Assembly (NCBI RefSeq): GCF_000248055.1
Contig: NZ_BAFC01000123.1
Span: 38,277-102,276, forward strand
DNA length: 64,000 nucleotides
Direction of reading: 5' to 3'
Source of the DNA: Gordonia sputi NBRC 100414
GTDB lineage: Bacteria; Actinomycetota; Actinomycetes; Mycobacteriales; Mycobacteriaceae
In this document: positions 60,279 to 64,000 of the stretch, one piece after another
Layout of the letters: each line of letters begins with the position of its first letter
Position numbering within the stretch: position 1 is the stretch's first letter
Made by a program: the position numbers and the translations under genes
Notes under the pieces: model-generated
What the model was told of the DNA's origin: nothing
Seen by the model: the letters and a program-made list of their open reading frames with translations, nothing else
Database searches by the model: none

Positions 60279-62000
60279 ATGAATTCCTCGACAGGGTCAG
60301 CGACTTTTGCGGCAGAGGGGGACGGGCCGAATCCGTCGACGTTGCAGGCGCGGGTGATCGTCGACGAGATGATCCGCGGGGGTGTGCGGGAGGCCGTGCT
60401 GTGTCCGGGGTCGCGCAATGCGCCGCTCGCCTATGCGCTGTATCTGGCGGATCGGGAGGGTCGGCTGCGGCTGCACGTGCGGATCGACGAGCGGTCGGCA
60501 GGGTTTCTCGCGTTGGGGTTGGCGGTGTCGTCGAGGCAGCCGGTGCCGATCGTGATGACGAGCGGCACGGCCGTCGCCAACATGGGACCCGCGGTGTTCG
60601 AGGCCAATTACGCGCGCGTGCCGCTAATTGTTGTCAGTGCGAATCGGCCGTATGAGCTGCTGGGATCTGGTGCCAACCAGACTGTCGAGCAGTTCGGGAT
60701 CTTCGGAACGCAGGTGCGGGCGGCGATCAGCATCGGGCTGGCCGAGGAGGGGCTCGACGCCAACAGCCAGTGGCGTTCGGCCGTCGGGCGTGTGCTGGCG
60801 TCCGCGCGCGGTGCGCGGACGGGAAACGCCGGGCCGGTGCAGTTCGACATTCCGCTGCGCGAGCCGCTGGTGCCCGACGTCGCGAGTGCGTCCGAGGATC
60901 TCGGTGCGTTCTCCGGTCGACCCGGCGGCGTGCCGTGGACGCAGGCGCCGGTGGCCAAGCTCGACGTCCCGCTGCCGATCGATCTCTCGCTGGACACCGT
61001 GGTGATCTCGGGGCACGGGTCGGGTGTGCATCCGGAGTTGGCGGGCGTGCCGACCGTCGCCGAGCCGACGGCCCCGCACGCCGCGACGCCGTTACACCCG
61101 CTGGCGCTGGGGTCGATCAAGCCGCAGCAGGCGATCATCTGCGGACGTCCGACGCTGCATCGCGGGGTGTCGAGGCTGCTGGCCGACCCGGAGGTGCGCG
61201 TCTATGCGCTGACCACAGGGCCCCGCTGGCCGGACGTGTCGGGCAACGTGTATGCGACCGGAACGCGCGCGGATGTCAGCGGCGAGCCGCGCGAGGAGTG
61301 GCTCAAGGAGTGCGCGTTTTTAGAGCAGCGAGTGCTGGGGGCGGTGGATTCCGTGCTCGACGAGCCAGGCCCGCCGACCGGGCTGCACGTCGCGCGCGTG
61401 GTGAGCGGCGCGTTGTCGGCGGGTGATCAGTTCGTGGTCGGGGCGAGTAATCCGATTCGCGACGTCGCGCTGGCGGGTCGGGTGTCCGAGGGGGTGCGCG
61501 TGCTGTCGAACCGCGGCGTCGCGGGGATCGACGGGACCAATTCGACGGCGATCGGGGCTGCGCTGGCCGGGGGCGCGGCGTCGGTCGGTGGGGCTGCACG
61601 GACCGTCGCGTTGATGGGCGATCTGACGTTCATCCACGACTCGACCGGGCTGATCATCGGGCCGGGGGAGCCGCGCCCCTCGTCGTTGCGGATCGTCGTG
61701 GCGAACGACGATGGCGGTGGGATCTTCGGGCTGCTGGAGCAGGGCGACCCGCGGCTCGACTCCGGCGCGTTGTCGGGGGCGTACGAGCGGGTCTTCGGTA
61801 CTCCGCACCGCACCGACCTGGCCGCCCTGTGCGCCGGGATGCGGGTGGCGCACCGTCGGGTGTCGCTGGGCGAGCTCGCCGCCGTGCTGGGCGAGGAGCT
61901 GCCGGACGACGCAGGGGGCATCGAGGTCGTCGAGGTGGTCACCGACCGCAGCCGACTGCGCGACGTCCACGCCGCCATCGCCGCGCGGGTGTCGGGGTAG
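60279..62000 (+). CDS. menD: SEPHCHC synthase
   Basis: 573 residues from the ATG at 60279 (GGAG seven bases before). ThDP enzyme: [13 protein letters not shown] (42-54), catalytic Glu71 in [45 protein letters not shown], and the ThDP/Mg site [13 protein letters not shown]. These are the MenD signatures. It joins 2-oxoglutarate and isochorismate in menaquinone synthesis. The genes after it (DUF3592, mgtA) keep the mycobacterial order Rv0555–Rv0557. Confidence 0.96.
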   Translation: MNSSTGSATFAAEGDGPNPSTLQARVIVDEMIRGGVREAVLCPGSRNAPLAYALYLADREGRLRLHVRIDERSAGFLALGLAVSSRQPVPIVMTSGTAVANMGPAVFEANYARVPLIVVSANRPYELLGSGANQTVEQFGIFGTQVRAAISIGLAEEGLDANSQWRSAVGRVLASARGARTGNAGPVQFDIPLREPLVPDVASASEDLGAFSGRPGGVPWTQAPVAKLDVPLPIDLSLDTVVISGHGSGVHPELAGVPTVAEPTAPHAATPLHPLALGSIKPQQAIICGRPTLHRGVSRLLADPEVRVYALTTGPRWPDVSGNVYATGTRADVSGEPREEWLKECAFLEQRVLGAVDSVLDEPGPPTGLHVARVVSGALSAGDQFVVGASNPIRDVALAGRVSEGVRVLSNRGVAGIDGTNSTAIGAALAGGAASVGGAARTVALMGDLTFIHDSTGLIIGPGEPRPSSLRIVVANDDGGGIFGLLEQGDPRLDSGALSGAYERVFGTPHRTDLAALCAGMRVAHRRVSLGELAAVLGEELPDDAGGIEVVEVVTDRSRLRDVHAAIAARVSG

Positions 62001-62049
62001 GGCCTGGCTTTCGGGCTGGGCCGAGCGGCTTGGGCTGGCTGGCCGAGTG

Positions 62050-62129
62050 CGCGCAGAAAAGTGCACCCCTGGGGTGGTCGGGGTGTACCGGTACAGGTCG
62101 ACGGCCCACGGGACGTAGTTTTCTGCGCG
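62050..62129. repeat. Inverted repeat element in menD–DUF3592 gap
   Basis: CGCGCAGAAAA at 62050-62060 is mirrored by TTTTCTGCGCG at 62119-62129. Inside is a second imperfect pair, GTGCACCCC and GGGGTGTAC. The 80-bp element fills most of the 179-bp gap and could fold into a long hairpin. Confidence 0.6.
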
Positions 62130-62179
62130 GGGAGCCGCGCCCGACGGGGGCGTCGGGCCCGGCGGTTATCCTGGCAGCC

Positions 62180-62980
62180 ATGAATCCGACCATCCTGCGA
62201 CGTGTGCAGAAGGTGTTGCTCACGCTCGGGATGGTCGTGACCGCGATGTGCCTGGTGCTCATCGTCGCGTGCTTCCGCAACGACGCGGAGATCGAGAAGC
62301 ACAAGGCCACGGTCACCGCCGACGTCGTATACGCCGACAGGCTGCACGCCAATGCGTACTTCCAGACGCCCGACGGCTCGGTGCACAGTCCGCGGCTCGG
62401 ACTGCTGTATCCGACGGAGTTGACCGCGGGACAGCGGATACGCGTCGACTACAGCACCGCCAATCCCGACCTCGCCAAACCGACCGGGCGCACCGCGGTG
62501 CTCTCGATCGTGCCCGCGGTGTCGGTGGCGGTACTCGGCTGGATCGTCGTGGGGGCGCTGATGCTCGGCGTCGCGGAGTTCTCCCGACGCTGGGGCCGAC
62601 GCCGCGCCGCCCTGCGCACCGCGCGGGACGATGCCGACGACGAAGCGGTGGCCAAGCCCGACGCTCAGGCTGACGACGGAGCTGAGGCCAAGCCCGACGA
62701 CCGGTCCGACCGCGCGGGGGACGGCGGGGCGCGGGACGACGCCGACGCTGACTCCGAAGGCGTTCAGTCCGACGGTGACCGGGCGGAGGCCCAGTCCGAC
62801 GGTGACCGGGCGGAGGCCCAGTCCGACGGTGACCGGGCGGAGGCCCAGTCCGGCGACGCCCAGGTCAAAGCCGAGGTCCAGTCTGCGGGCTCAGAATCCG
62901 GCTCGTCGACCGCCGAGACTTCACGCGGAGTTTCGAGACCCGACACGTCGGCCGAGGTTGCCGGAAACCTCGGCCGCTGA
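62180..62980 (+). CDS. DUF3592 membrane protein with acidic repeat tail
   Basis: 266 residues from the ATG at 62180. Helix 1 (about 14-32), a DUF3592-type extracytoplasmic domain ([36 protein letters not shown]), helix 2 (about 111-134), then a cytoplasmic tail of about 130 residues that is acidic and low in complexity, with three exact QSDGDRAEA units. In M. tuberculosis the protein in this place (Rv0556) is shorter, so the tail is an extension. It ends ten bases before mgtA. Confidence 0.87.
   Translation: MNPTILRRVQKVLLTLGMVVTAMCLVLIVACFRNDAEIEKHKATVTADVVYADRLHANAYFQTPDGSVHSPRLGLLYPTELTAGQRIRVDYSTANPDLAKPTGRTAVLSIVPAVSVAVLGWIVVGALMLGVAEFSRRWGRRRAALRTARDDADDEAVAKPDAQADDGAEAKPDDRSDRAGDGGARDDADADSEGVQSDGDRAEAQSDGDRAEAQSDGDRAEAQSGDAQVKAEVQSAGSESGSSTAETSRGVSRPDTSAEVAGNLGR
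62765..62845. repeat. Perfect 27-bp tandem repeat (3 copies)
   Basis: Copies at 62765-62791, 62792-62818 and 62819-62845 are identical, each coding QSDGDRAEA in the tail of the DUF3592 protein; a partial copy (CAGTCCGGCGAC) follows. Confidence 0.9.
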
Positions 62981-62990
62981 TTCTTGCGGC

Positions 62991-64000
62991 ATGCGCGTCG
63001 CAATCGCCGCCGAGAGCTTCCTTCCGCAGGTCAACGGGGTCGTGAACTCGGTTCTCCGGGTCATCGACCACCTCGAACGCCACGGCCACGAGGCTGTGGT
63101 GATCGCTCCCGACTCGGCGCGCGGCGTCGAACGTGGTCCGCGACTGGTGGGTCGGCGCACGCCGGTGCACCTGTTGCCGTCGGTGAAGGTGCCGCGGGTG
63201 TCGTCGTTGCCGGTGGGGGTGCCCGCGCCCGTGTTGTATCGGACGTTGCGTGATTTTCAGCCCGACGTCGTGCATCTCGCGTCGCCGTTCGTGGTGGGCG
63301 GGGCCGCGGCGATGGTTGCTCGACGCCTCGACATCCCGACGGTGGCGGTGTTTCAGACCGACATCGCGGGGTTCGCCGACGCATACCGGCTCGGGATGGC
63401 TTCGCGCGCGGCGTGGCGGTACACCAGGCGCCTGCACGAGATGTGCGACCGCACGCTGGTTCCCTCGAGTGCGACACTGGAATCGCTTGGCGCACATGGT
63501 GTTCCGCGCCTGTATCGATGGGGGCGCGGCGTCGACACTCAGTTGTTCAATCCGACGCGACGGGACGAGGCGCTGCGTCGTGAGTGGATGGGTGATCGGG
63601 AGCGGTTGGTCGTCGGATTCGTCGGGCGGTTGGCGCCGGAGAAGCACGTCGAGCGGTTGGCGTCACTCGCGCACGACGACTCGGTGCGGGTGGTGATCGT
63701 CGGCGACGGACCGGAGCGTGCGAGGTTGACGCGGCTGCTGCCCGACGCGGTGTTCACCGGGGAGTTGCGGGGTGTCGAGTTGGCTCGTGCGTACGCGAGC
63801 CTCGACGTCTTCACGCATGCGGGCGAGCACGAGACGTTCTGCCAGGCGATCCAGGAGGCGATGGCAAGCGGGCTGCCGGTCGTCGGGCCGGACGCAGGTG
63901 GGCCGCGTGATCTGGTGTCGGCGTGGCGGACGGGATATCTGCTCGAGCCGGCGTCGTACTCGGCGAAGTTGCCCGAGGTGATCGACGTGCTGCGCGACGA
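62991..64000 (+). CDS. mgtA: GDP-mannose-dependent alpha-mannosyltransferase (partial at 3' end)
   Basis: 336 codons are present and the gene runs off the window. GT4 fold: [62 protein letters not shown], then [20 protein letters not shown] with the E-X7-E motif. Sequence and place after menD–DUF3592 match Rv0557 (MgtA, earlier named PimB), which adds mannose to glucuronosyl-diacylglycerol in mycolate actinobacteria. The start has no strong ribosome site; translation may be coupled to the gene ten bases upstream. Confidence 0.92.
   Translation, partial: MRVAIAAESFLPQVNGVVNSVLRVIDHLERHGHEAVVIAPDSARGVERGPRLVGRRTPVHLLPSVKVPRVSSLPVGVPAPVLYRTLRDFQPDVVHLASPFVVGGAAAMVARRLDIPTVAVFQTDIAGFADAYRLGMASRAAWRYTRRLHEMCDRTLVPSSATLESLGAHGVPRLYRWGRGVDTQLFNPTRRDEALRREWMGDRERLVVGFVGRLAPEKHVERLASLAHDDSVRVVIVGDGPERARLTRLLPDAVFTGELRGVELARAYASLDVFTHAGEHETFCQAIQEAMASGLPVVGPDAGGPRDLVSAWRTGYLLEPASYSAKLPEVIDVLRD

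Noticed and set aside
1..64000. tRNA, rRNA, insertion sequences, prophage or integrase genes
   Set aside because: No cloverleaf-like sequences, rRNA segments, DDE transposase or recombinase motifs were recognised by reading; short RNAs could still be missed.

Overview
The window is high-GC actinobacterial DNA. Several features point to a mycolic-acid-containing member of the Mycobacteriales/Corynebacteriales (a Gordonia- or Williamsia-like genome is my inference): the men-locus order menE–DUF3349–small membrane protein–pit … menB … menD–DUF3592–mgtA resembles that of Mycobacterium; there is an Lsr2 nucleoid protein, an F420-type LLM oxidoreductase, a Rv2449c-type enoyl reductase and an LGFP-repeat cell-wall protein; GTG/TTG starts and ATGA/GTGA overlaps are common.

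Layout. (1) 1–3.6 kb: the start of a response regulator, a DUF4012 protein, a thymidine-kinase remnant, a small membrane protein, a frameshifted secreted protein and Lsr2. (2) 3.8–20.6 kb: first exopolysaccharide (EPS) cluster, with a low-molecular-weight tyrosine phosphatase, an initiating phosphoglycosyltransferase, an FAD oxidoreductase, glycosyltransferases, WecB, a polysaccharide deacetylase, a GT87-like enzyme, a flippase, a beta-helix lipoprotein, a Wzy-like polymerase and a Wzz-like protein. (3) 20.8–25.9 kb: menE, two DUF3349 genes, a small membrane protein, a phosphate permease with a PHO-box-like site, and an LLM oxidoreductase. (4) 26–52.5 kb: second EPS cluster. It has a secreted glycoside hydrolase and gmd on the minus strand; a tightly overlapping plus-strand operon (GT4, a second Gmd-type protein, acetyltransferase, GT4, flippase, GT4, two secreted glycoside hydrolases, a LIP-family lipase, an SGNH esterase); a second initiating transferase; and a minus-strand operon Wzc–lipase–Wzz–lipase–acyltransferase–YdcF facing a Wzy-like polymerase. 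(5) 52.7–64 kb: EAL protein, menB, a 53-residue membrane protein, thioesterase, GGDEF protein, enoyl reductase, AbrB-type permease, methyltransferase, menD, DUF3592 protein and mgtA (cut by the window end).

The two EPS blocks together hold two copies each of initiating transferase, flippase, polymerase and chain-length protein, enough for two Wzx/Wzy-type pathways. They sit on both sides of the conserved menE–pit module and before menB. The most unusual aspects are three paralogous secreted glycoside hydrolases with different C-termini, three secreted LIP-family lipases of which two are translationally coupled to the chain-length genes, and loss of the Walker A lysine in both Wzz/Wzc-type proteins although the partner phosphatase looks intact. 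A short dispersed repeat has expanded in frame inside menE. I see no tRNA, rRNA, transposase or CRISPR array. All functional calls rest on motif reading by eye; no database search was run.
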